This document shows, piece by piece, positions 1-5,376 of a DNA stretch of 7,051 bases. Source of the stretch: Candidatus Poribacteria bacterium (lineage in GTDB: Bacteria > Poribacteria > WGA-4E > WGA-3G); the NCBI GenBank assembly GCA_009845505.1, contig VXZL01000620.1:1-7051 (forward strand), given 5' to 3'. The notes under the pieces were generated by a model. That model ran no database searches, was not told the origin of the DNA, and worked only from the letters and a program-made list of their open reading frames with translations. Numbering within the stretch: the stretch's first letter is position 1; the number at the start of each line of letters is the position of its first letter. The translations under genes were made by a program, and so were the position numbers.

Positions 1-2
1 AA

Positions 3-53
3 CCGAAAATCATCGTGAAACGTAGTGGAACGATGCCCAGGAGCAATAGTTAA
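3..53 (+). CDS. possible C-terminal end of an upstream gene (5' end outside window)
   Basis: This is the only plus-strand frame that stays open across the first 50 bases. It reads PKIIVKRSGTMPRSNS and stops at TAA 51-53, four bases before the amidohydrolase ATG. The other two frames stop at 16-18 and 23-25. If it is coding, the tight spacing would place the upstream gene and the amidohydrolase in one operon. Seventeen codons is too little to show coding, and I do not recognise the tail. It could equally be untranslated leader. Confidence 0.25.
   Translation, partial: PKIIVKRSGTMPRSNS
39..43 (+). promoter_or_regulatory. ribosome binding site of the amidohydrolase
   Basis: AGGAG lies 14 bases ahead of the ATG at 58, somewhat further than usual. 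It decides the start: the alternative GTG at 25 has no purine-rich stretch before it and would add eleven residues ahead of the conserved MIIDTHTH beginning. Confidence 0.5.
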
Positions 54-57
54 AAAT

Positions 58-891
58 ATGATTATTGATACACATACGCATTTCTACGATCCGACACGTC
101 CTGAAGGCGTGCCGTGGCCCAATCCGAACGATGAAGTCCTCTACCGACGCGTTATGCCCGAAGACTACAAAATCCTCGCAGTCCCTGAAGGCGTAACAGG
201 CACCGTTGTTGTTGAGGCAAGCAAATGGCTTGAGGATAACCGGTGGATTCTTGACCTCGCCGCAGAAGAACCTTTCATTGTCGGGTTCGTGGGACATTTG
301 GAACCGACAGCTGATTTTGAGGATAATCTGAACCGGTTTTCCGCGAATCCACTTTTTCGCGGGATACGTCTCGGCAGCGGACACCTACGGACAATCGGTG
401 ACCCAACGTTCTTGGCGAGTATTGAAAAGTTAGCAGCGAAGGAACTCACCTTGGATCTGCTAATTAACCCCGAAGCCTTATCCATCTTACCGACGCTGGT
501 CGAGCATACACCGGAAATGCGGATTGTCATCAATCATATTGCCGGGGCACGCATATCCGAACAACCGCCTGATGCAGCATGGGTCTCAGCAATCCGTGAG
601 GTGGCTCGCTATCCGAACATCTACTGTAAGGTATCGGGGTTAGCGGAACACACTGGTCAAATCCCAGCGCCAACCGATGTCGCCTATTACACCCCAACGG
701 TCAATGTCTTGTGGGATGCATTTGGTGAAGACAGACTCATCTATGGAAGCAACTGGCCCGTCTCCGAACGTTTCGCGCCCTACGGAGTCGTCCAACAAAT
801 TGTGAACGACTACTTCAGCGCGAAAGGCGATGCAGTCAAAGCGAAGTTCTTCTGGCAGAACGCCAAAGCAGCGTATCAGTTAACGATTTAG
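58..891 (+). CDS. amidohydrolase family 2 metal-dependent hydrolase (TIM barrel)
   Basis: This is a 277-residue cytoplasmic protein with no signal peptide, a typical length for the amidohydrolase_2 family (COG3618-like; relatives include L-fucono- and L-rhamnono-lactonases). Visible motifs in order are DTHTHFYD at residues 4-11, with the metal-binding HxH pair at H6/H8; FRGIRLG at 100-106; VINHIAG at 157-163, with the barrel histidine H160; CKVSGL at 190-195; and YGSNWPV at 229-235. The last motif more often reads GSDWPV, with Asp at the active site; here it is Asn232, a variant also seen in some members. By family analogy it hydrolyses a lactone or a related ester/amide bond, probably in sugar-acid breakdown, but the substrate cannot be read from sequence. 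The ATG at 58 is chosen because family members begin MIIDTH. Its 3' end overlaps the convergent membrane-protein gene by 12 bases. Confidence 0.93.
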   Translation: MIIDTHTHFYDPTRPEGVPWPNPNDEVLYRRVMPEDYKILAVPEGVTGTVVVEASKWLEDNRWILDLAAEEPFIVGFVGHLEPTADFEDNLNRFSANPLFRGIRLGSGHLRTIGDPTFLASIEKLAAKELTLDLLINPEALSILPTLVEHTPEMRIVINHIAGARISEQPPDAAWVSAIREVARYPNIYCKVSGLAEHTGQIPAPTDVAYYTPTVNVLWDAFGEDRLIYGSNWPVSERFAPYGVVQQIVNDYFSAKGDAVKAKFFWQNAKAAYQLTI

Positions 892-1365
892 CGGTAATCC
901 AGGAGGTGGTTCTGTGAATTTTTCACCGCGGGCTTCCGCTGCCATTCTGCGGCGATTCCACTCAGCCACCTCTTGGTAGACTTCGGCTTTACCTTCGGCT
1001 TTACCTTCGGCTCTACCTTCGGCTCTACCTTCGGCTCTACCTTCGGTTCTACCTTCGGCTTTACCTTCGGCTATAGCTTGCGCTTTAAGTTCTCTCTCCT
1101 TTTTCAGAGTATCCCTAATACGTTGAAACATGATGTCAATTGCCTCCTCAAATATCGTCAGTAATGTTGCCCCTGACATAATCTTTGAGATATTCCTTGC
1201 AACACTGTAAAGTGCACCAACAAAATTTTGACTTGCGACCAACATCTCATGGAAGAGCACCATCAACAGACAGAACAGCGCAAAAATTGTGAATGCGATC
1301 ATCGCGTTCTCGGCATTCCGGACTGTGAACATTGATGATCGTCTGTCCCTGTTTTGCTCTTCCAT
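880..1365 (-). CDS. small membrane-anchored protein with [K/R]AEG repeat tail
   Basis: This is a 161-residue protein of unknown function. A short charged N terminus (residues 1-19) is followed by one clear membrane segment at about 21-38 (AMIAFTIFALFCLLMVLF). Next come a weakly hydrophobic, probably helical stretch (42-80), a charged helix (81-100), and seven consecutive four-residue units [K/R][A/T]EG (about 98-125) that place a glycine at every fourth position from 101 to 125. The tail (126-161) ends in a proline-rich segment, TEPPPGLPLNR. The glycine spacing gives a GxxxG run like that in FliH-type helices, so helix packing or self-association is a reasonable inference. Similar repeat tails also occur in Rpn-type putative nucleases, but no nuclease domain is present. 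A GAGGA Shine-Dalgarno (complement of 1372-1376) lies 6 bases before the ATG. The gene starts 22 bases after the nitroreductase stop, so the two are probably co-transcribed. Confidence 0.8.
   Translation of the reverse strand: MEEQNRDRRSSMFTVRNAENAMIAFTIFALFCLLMVLFHEMLVASQNFVGALYSVARNISKIMSGATLLTIFEEAIDIMFQRIRDTLKKERELKAQAIAEGKAEGRTEGRAEGRAEGRAEGKAEGKAEVYQEVAEWNRRRMAAEARGEKFTEPPPGLPLNR
981..1076 (-). repeat. 12-bp tandem repeat, 8 units, in frame in the membrane-protein gene
   Basis: The plus-strand unit is CTTCGGCTTTAC, or the variant CTTCGGCTCTAC. Units start at 981, 993, 1005, 1017, 1029, 1041, 1053 and 1065. The 1041 unit carries one T change, and the last unit diverges in its final bases. 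Because the unit is 12 bp, copy-number change adds or removes whole [K/R]AEG units without a frameshift. The near-identity of the units indicates recent expansion by slippage or recombination. Confidence 0.95.
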
Positions 1366-1387
1366 GGAGATTCCTCATAGTCTCGGT

Positions 1388-1957
1388 CTATGCCACCCAA
1401 CGGATGAAATCGCCTGCGGGTTGTCGCTTCGGTGCGCCGATGTCGGCGGGGTAACCCGTGTAGAAGAAGCCGATAATATACTCTTGTGAAGAATCAATGC
1501 CGAGCAATTGATAGGTATTCTCTTCCATCGTGATCCTGCCCGTACTCCACTGCATTCCGACTCCGGCATCCCATGCGGCGAGTTGGACGTTTTGCATCGC
1601 ACAGCAGGCAGCGGCATAATCTTCGCGTTTACGTTGCTCGTCCCCTTCTTGTACGCAAGAAACAGCGATAATCGTCGGCTTCGACATGAATTTCTCGTAA
1701 GCCAGTTCACCGATTTTCTTAAGATTTTCGGCATCAACGTGGTCAGGCGTATCTTCCATCTTAATATCGCGGTAGCGATCTGCAAGGGTTAGTTTCGTTT
1801 TCTCGCCAATCACGATAAAACGCCACGGTTCGGTGACATGGTGATTCGGTGCCCATATCCCAAAACTGAAAACCTGTTCAATGACATCATCTGGCACCGG
1901 TTTCTGTTCAAACTTAAAAATCGTGCGTCGTGAAAGAATCGCGTCTTTAACATCCAT
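1388..1957 (-). CDS. nitroreductase family protein (FMN-dependent NAD(P)H oxidoreductase, YdjA-like)
   Basis: This 189-residue protein is full length for the compact YdjA-type branch of the nitroreductase family, homodimeric flavoproteins that use NAD(P)H to reduce nitro compounds, quinones or similar acceptors in the cytoplasm. Family marks are the N-terminal SRRTIFKF (residues 9-16), whose arginines contact the FMN phosphate; APNHHVTEPWRF (36-47); the helix ACCAMQNVQLAAWDAGVG (117-134), which packs at the dimer and flavin site; and GFFYTGYPA (163-171) near the C terminus. The start is well supported: AAGGAGG (complement of 1967-1973) lies 9 bases before the ATG, behind a near-consensus promoter. 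The physiological substrate is unknown. The downstream membrane-protein gene follows after 22 bases, suggesting a two-gene transcript. No functional link to the defence-like genes further upstream is evident. Confidence 0.93.
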   Translation of the reverse strand: MDVKDAILSRRTIFKFEQKPVPDDVIEQVFSFGIWAPNHHVTEPWRFIVIGEKTKLTLADRYRDIKMEDTPDHVDAENLKKIGELAYEKFMSKPTIIAVSCVQEGDEQRKREDYAAACCAMQNVQLAAWDAGVGMQWSTGRITMEENTYQLLGIDSSQEYIIGFFYTGYPADIGAPKRQPAGDFIRWVA

Positions 1958-1966
1958 ACGTTAGAT

Positions 1967-1973
1967 CCTCCTT
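1967..1973 (-). promoter_or_regulatory. strong Shine-Dalgarno of the nitroreductase
   Basis: CCTCCTT on the plus strand reads AAGGAGG on the coding strand, 9 bases before the ATG at 1957. It fits the anti-Shine-Dalgarno of 16S rRNA almost completely and fixes the start. Confidence 0.85.
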
Positions 1974-1983
1974 ATGGAATTGA

Positions 1984-2012
1984 ATTATACTGCATTGAGG
2001 GGTTAATTGCAA
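1984..2012 (-). promoter_or_regulatory. sigma70-type promoter for the nitroreductase/membrane-protein pair
   Basis: On the minus strand a perfect -10 box TATAAT (complement of 1984-1989) is preceded by TTGCAA (complement of 2007-2012; 4 of 6 matches to TTGACA) with an exact 17-bp spacer. Transcription would start near 1977, giving a leader of about 20 bases that begins just ahead of the AAGGAGG. The site lies in the 73-bp gap after the ATPase gene. It would let the nitroreductase be transcribed independently of the large operon upstream. No operator-like palindrome is visible. Confidence 0.7.
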
Positions 2013-2030
2013 GGTGTAGCGTTTGTTCTA

Positions 2031-3440
2031 CTACAGCGCAGTTTTAAGACGTTCCACTGCTTCAATCGCATCTTCAATTTCCTTCTTCGGTATATTCGTG
2101 ATAGTCGTATGACTGAGCGGATTTAGGATACGAGTTCGATACAATTCAATATCTCTGATGAGCGAGGCATCTAAAAAGCCAGATTTCCCATTTTCAACTT
2201 TTATCGGATCCCAGAAATCCTTACTGTTCAGTTTACTCCTGTCTCGGTGGTATCTAATCTGAAGACCTTTGGTTTCGCAAAATTCTTCGATCATTACCTC
2301 AAAAGCGGTACGCAAATAAATAGCACACGCTTTGTAGTCGTTCGCATCAAGATATTCCCTCGCCTTCTCAAGATATGCCTTATCTTCCACGTAGACCGGA
2401 ATTTCATATTCATCAGTCTGTCCGAAATAGAATTCAACGGCTTTCCACTTCCCATCGTGGGAGGTCCATTGCTTGACGATCTCGTACCATGCCTTATCGT
2501 AAGTCGTCAAAAAGATTTGATAGTCCGAAAAATATTCGTCCAGAATGTCAAGCACCGGGAGGCGGTTTGACATATCCAAACCGATGAGCACGTCATCTAA
2601 TGCAAGAATTTTCAGGGCACTGGTCGGTTGAAGTAGGATTGCCGAAAAGTAGATGGCAATCGCAATCGCTGACAACTTTGCTTCGTTCAGGAAACGGTGA
2701 TGTTCAGGAATATTTCTGTCAAAGAATTCAACTGTTAGGAGAATTTCTTGGTTATCAAGCGTTTTGTTGTCACCGCTATATACAATCCCCTGAAAATTTA
2801 GGTCAAGTGCAATATTGTATCCAAATTTGCGGAGAATTTCGGAGACTTTCGCTTGTAGTTCTGTTAATCTACTGGTTAATTCATCGTTGAAATTCGCTAT
2901 CCGCACCTCAAGATCCGCAATTCGATCTACCTCGCTTTGATCTGGGAAGGGAGGTTGAATACTCGCCCAGTCTTCAGCAAGACTCTGATCGTTTTGATCA
3001 CTGATAGTGTTTGCTAAGAGATTATTAACCAGCAAACCGAACACATTCACGATCTCATTTTCACGATGCAGATAGTGTGTTTCCAGAAGATCCTTATAAT
3101 CCAAGAAACCTTTTGCTCTTGATGCCTGAATAAGAAGTTCCTCATTTGTCTCGTCCTTAACAGTTTCAGACCATTCATAAGTGTCCTGTTTCGACTGGGC
3201 ATCAGTCCGGAGGTGCAATTTGATATATCCGTCATCCGAGTTAAAGATGTTTTGATGGGGTTTAAATTGGTGCCCTCCTTCGCTGGATTCTAAAAATCTC
3301 TTCAACGCCTGATATAGTGAAGTTTTTCCACTGCCATTTTCGCCGTAAACAAGCAAATTCTTGCCAGCCTTGTGCAGGTCAATCTGATATGCCCCGTAAA
3401 AAGCCCTGAAGTTTTTAATCTCAATTTTGGTAATTCTCAT
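2031..3440 (-). CDS. RecF/SMC-like AAA ATPase with C-terminal HEPN-like domain
   Basis: This 469-residue protein has an ABC/SMC-type ATPase head. The N terminus MRITKIEIKNFRAFYG is typical of RecF/RloC-like ATPases. Walker A GENGSGKT is at 33-40, a signature-like segment LNEAKLSAIA at 251-260, Walker B LKILALDDV at 276-284, D-loop GLDMSNR at 287-293, and a switch-like strand IFLTTYD at 309-315. Only a short helical/coiled insert (about 168-206) separates the two ATPase halves, so there is no long SMC arm or zinc hook. Residues about 353-469 form a separate all-helical domain resembling HEPN/DUF4145-type domains, with R437-x6-H444 in RILNPLSH, compatible with the loose HEPN Rx4-6H ribonuclease motif. 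The start overlaps the stop of the upstream TPR gene (ATGA, 3437-3440), implying translational coupling. Probable role (inference): ATP-dependent sensor or effector in phage defence, possibly an RNase. It lacks the TOPRIM domain of Gabija GajA. Confidence 0.85.
   Translation of the reverse strand: MRITKIEIKNFRAFYGAYQIDLHKAGKNLLVYGENGSGKTSLYQALKRFLESSEGGHQFKPHQNIFNSDDGYIKLHLRTDAQSKQDTYEWSETVKDETNEELLIQASRAKGFLDYKDLLETHYLHRENEIVNVFGLLVNNLLANTISDQNDQSLAEDWASIQPPFPDQSEVDRIADLEVRIANFNDELTSRLTELQAKVSEILRKFGYNIALDLNFQGIVYSGDNKTLDNQEILLTVEFFDRNIPEHHRFLNEAKLSAIAIAIYFSAILLQPTSALKILALDDVLIGLDMSNRLPVLDILDEYFSDYQIFLTTYDKAWYEIVKQWTSHDGKWKAVEFYFGQTDEYEIPVYVEDKAYLEKAREYLDANDYKACAIYLRTAFEVMIEEFCETKGLQIRYHRDRSKLNSKDFWDPIKVENGKSGFLDASLIRDIELYRTRILNPLSHTTITNIPKKEIEDAIEAVERLKTAL
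3437..3440 (-). other. ATGA stop/start overlap coupling the TPR-TaqI_C and ATPase genes
   Basis: TCAT on the plus strand reads ATGA on the coding strand: the ATPase ATG (3440-3438) shares two bases with the TGA stop (3439-3437) of the preceding gene. A GAGAG stretch just upstream, inside the end of the preceding gene, can serve as ribosome binding site. Such overlaps usually join subunits made in fixed ratio. Confidence 0.9.
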
Positions 3441-5248
3441 GCCTTACTCTCAATGATACGGATAGGCTTTACACTATCTAAAAAGAATAGATTTATCCGG
3501 ATAGGATGTGTTCTTTCATGCAAGTGCTCAAAAATGTCCCGGAACGCAGACATTTTATCACCTTGAATCTCTGCAAGTTGCGGTAACTGTTCGTTCAACA
3601 GCGGCTGGAAGAAGTGTTTGCTGCCTTTATGCAGTTCATCTGGCAAATACGACTCATAAACCATGCCATCAATGATTCGATTAAAATATCCAACCATCAC
3701 ACGGTCGCGGGCATATTTTAAATCTCTACTCTTTACTGTAGGCTGTTTCTTGAGATAAAGGATATACTCAACAATTTTGTGAATGAGTGCCCGCTGCTCT
3801 GGATTCATATCAGGGATCGGGATTTGTGAGACATACCGAGGTACGAATTTTAGAAATGGACCCTGAATCTGTGGAGTCGTCCGCGCGTAGAACCATGAAA
3901 CTGCTCTGGTGTTCAACACACCGAGAAGCCAGAGTTCACTTGTAAGCAGCAGAGATGCGGGGCTGCCTACATAGTAGCCTTCATCGTCAAAAGCAAACGC
4001 AGCTTCGCTCGCCATATCTGCATAGATACATTTCGGTTGCGTGAACCGAGTTGTATCTGTTGGTGCTGTTTGGAGTTCATACCATTTTTGCTTCCCTGAT
4101 CTCTTTTCCAGCGCGTCACGGTATTTTCCCAAGTGTTTCTTGATCGCTGGATACGCGTTGATGTCTATGCCTCGGTGTGCAAAGACTAACCACTTGTCCT
4201 GCGGCTCTCTCCGCGACTCGTCTGTCGGTTTCACTCGCCACCGTTGGATATCGCGCGCCATAACAAACGACTTCAAAACATCGACAGATGACGGATGTTC
4301 CGCGATAAGTGCCTCTCGCGTGGCGGTTTCTACGATAAATGCTTCGTTGCACCCTGTCGTGATACCACAAGAAGATTTTCCATAAAGATATTCGCTTAGC
4401 GGTTTGCCAGTCCTGCGAAATTTCTCCAGCAGTTCCAACACCGCATAAGATTCTTGTGTTTCCCCTTCAGCAGTCATGACTCTTTGCGTTGTGAGGAAAC
4501 TATTTACTGGATATTGCCTCAGCATTGTGACGAGGTCTTGGGGCAGTTTAACGCTATTTCGTCGCTCAAACGTTGCAATGTCTCTGTAGCCATTATGAAA
4601 CGCTGCGATGATATCAACCTCTTTGTCTTTGGCTGCGGTCAGATCAACTTTGGCTTTATCCCATTCCTTTAGATGCAACCAAGTTTCACCGCGATTGCAA
4701 TATGCAATGCCAAGTTCTGGATTCAATTCTATTGCCTTACTATAGTCTTCAATAGCTCTATCAAAATCGCGCTTTTGGAGGTAGGCATTACCACGATTGT
4801 AGTACGAATGAAACAGTTTCGGATTCAATTCTATCACCTTACTATAGTCTTTGATAGCAATATATAATTCGCCTTTTTCATGGTAAGCGAGACCGCGATT
4901 ATAATACGCCTCAACAAAACTTGGTTTCAGTTTTATTGCCCTATCATAGTCTTTAATGGCGCGCTCATAATTTCCTTTGTTGCGATAAGCGGCACCGCGA
5001 TTGCTATAAGGTTCGGCATAATCTGATTTCAGCTGTATGGCTTTGTTGCAGTCTTCTATAGCTAAATCGTGCTCACCTTTACTCCGATAGACAGCACCGC
5101 GATTGTTATAGGCAATCGCATAGTCCGGTTTGAGTTCAATGGCTTTGGTAAAACATTTGATGGCAAGATCGTACTCACCGTTTTCACCGTAATCAATACC
5201 GTTGTTGTTATAGAAAACGTGATCCTGCGGATATGGCACTGTGATCAT
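3437..5248 (-). CDS. TPR protein fused to a TaqI-type DNA target-recognition domain, methyltransferase absent
   Basis: This is a 603-residue protein. Residues 11-207 hold about six TPR repeats of 34 residues, with the usual A.YNRG.AY...G....AI.DY.KAIEL.P pattern. Residues 208-250 form a linker containing AAFHNGYRDI and LPQDLVTML. From about 255 onward it resembles the part of type IIG/BREX-like methyltransferases that lies after the catalytic domain: YGKSSCGITTGCNEAFIV (289-306), VMARDIQRW (329-337), GIDINAYPAIKKHL (360-373), AFAFDDEGYYVG (417-428), LLGVLNTRAVSWFY (441-454) and FVPRYVSQIPIP (468-479). This is the TaqI_C specificity region that reads the DNA target. A conserved-looking tail (about 510-600) ends HPIRINLFFLDSVKPIRIIE. 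No SAM-binding motif or NPPY catalytic motif is present, so it cannot methylate DNA alone. GGAG (complement of 5256-5259), 7 bases before the ATG, supports the start. Likely role (inference): DNA-binding and protein-scaffold subunit for the neighbouring ATPase. A decayed enzyme or an assembly chimera is the alternative. Confidence 0.85.
   Translation of the reverse strand: MITVPYPQDHVFYNNNGIDYGENGEYDLAIKCFTKAIELKPDYAIAYNNRGAVYRSKGEHDLAIEDCNKAIQLKSDYAEPYSNRGAAYRNKGNYERAIKDYDRAIKLKPSFVEAYYNRGLAYHEKGELYIAIKDYSKVIELNPKLFHSYYNRGNAYLQKRDFDRAIEDYSKAIELNPELGIAYCNRGETWLHLKEWDKAKVDLTAAKDKEVDIIAAFHNGYRDIATFERRNSVKLPQDLVTMLRQYPVNSFLTTQRVMTAEGETQESYAVLELLEKFRRTGKPLSEYLYGKSSCGITTGCNEAFIVETATREALIAEHPSSVDVLKSFVMARDIQRWRVKPTDESRREPQDKWLVFAHRGIDINAYPAIKKHLGKYRDALEKRSGKQKWYELQTAPTDTTRFTQPKCIYADMASEAAFAFDDEGYYVGSPASLLLTSELWLLGVLNTRAVSWFYARTTPQIQGPFLKFVPRYVSQIPIPDMNPEQRALIHKIVEYILYLKKQPTVKSRDLKYARDRVMVGYFNRIIDGMVYESYLPDELHKGSKHFFQPLLNEQLPQLAEIQGDKMSAFRDIFEHLHERTHPIRINLFFLDSVKPIRIIESKA
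4628..5218 (-). repeat. 102-bp periodic TPR-coding repeats
   Basis: About six 34-codon TPR units lie head to tail. The DNA itself is repetitive: the string GGATTCAATTCTAT on the plus strand occurs at 4719 and again at 4821, exactly 102 bp apart, inside a block of roughly 40 bases with few differences. The corresponding position at 4923 is similar but more diverged. The two most alike units (residues about 113-180) were probably duplicated or homogenised recently. Confidence 0.85.
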
Positions 5249-5334
5249 TACTTTTCTCCAAAATATGGATTGCCAATTCGTGTGGAAATGATAACAGAAC
5301 GTGAAGTCGACAAAAGATAGATGTCTCCGTTCAA
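5248..5334 (-). CDS. possible 28-codon ORF or gene remnant with TAATG overlap
   Basis: The gap between the helicase and TPR genes contains an open stretch in the minus strand that ends GNPYFGEK with a TAA whose last base starts the next gene (TAATG, 5250-5246). A TTG at 5334-5332 could start it, with AAGGA about 12 bases earlier; there is no ATG or GTG start. The translation (NGDIYLLSTSRSVIIST and onward) looks like ordinary protein sequence and the frame is open for 35 codons after a TGA. It is in the same frame as the helicase but separated by three TAG codons and a TGA, so it is not a simple read-through. I do not recognise it. It may be a small coupled protein, the remnant of a larger gene, or chance. 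Confidence 0.3.
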   Translation of the reverse strand: MNGDIYLLSTSRSVIISTRIGNPYFGEK

Positions 5335-5376
5335 ATTTAAACGCTTTCCTTCAACTCAACGCATTAACTACTACCT

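Noticed and set aside
10..533. Minus-strand ORFs opposite the amidohydrolase
   Set aside because: The plus frame has unmistakable family motifs. The opposite frames have unlikely composition and no motif.
973..1164. Plus-strand ORF of repeated Phe/Gly/Ser/Thr units
   Set aside because: It is the opposite-strand reading of the 12-bp repeat. The minus frame has a membrane segment, a Shine-Dalgarno and an operon position; this one has none.
1375..1792. Other ORFs on both strands within the nitroreductase gene
   Set aside because: They are shadows of a clear nitroreductase reading frame.
2015..2035. Short inverted repeat TGTAG/CTACA as a terminator after the ATPase gene
   Set aside because: The stem is only 5 bp with an 11-base loop, has no T-run after it, and overlaps the stop codon and promoter region.
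2600..2890. Plus-strand ORF inside the ATPase gene
   Set aside because: It is antisense to conserved ATPase sequence, with no recognisable motif of its own.
2031..3440. Gabija GajA or Septu PtuA identity for the ATPase
   Set aside because: No TOPRIM domain follows the ATPase, and no HNH partner gene is present. The C-terminal domain is helical and HEPN-like.
3437..5248. A complete type IIG or BREX PglX enzyme
   Set aside because: No SAM-binding motif or NPPY motif is present, and TPR repeats occupy the N-terminal part. Only the recognition half is present.
5249..5376. A promoter for the TPR-ATPase genes in the gap after the helicase
   Set aside because: I found no -35/-10 pair with acceptable sequence and spacing on the minus strand, so transcription from upstream of the helicase is more likely.
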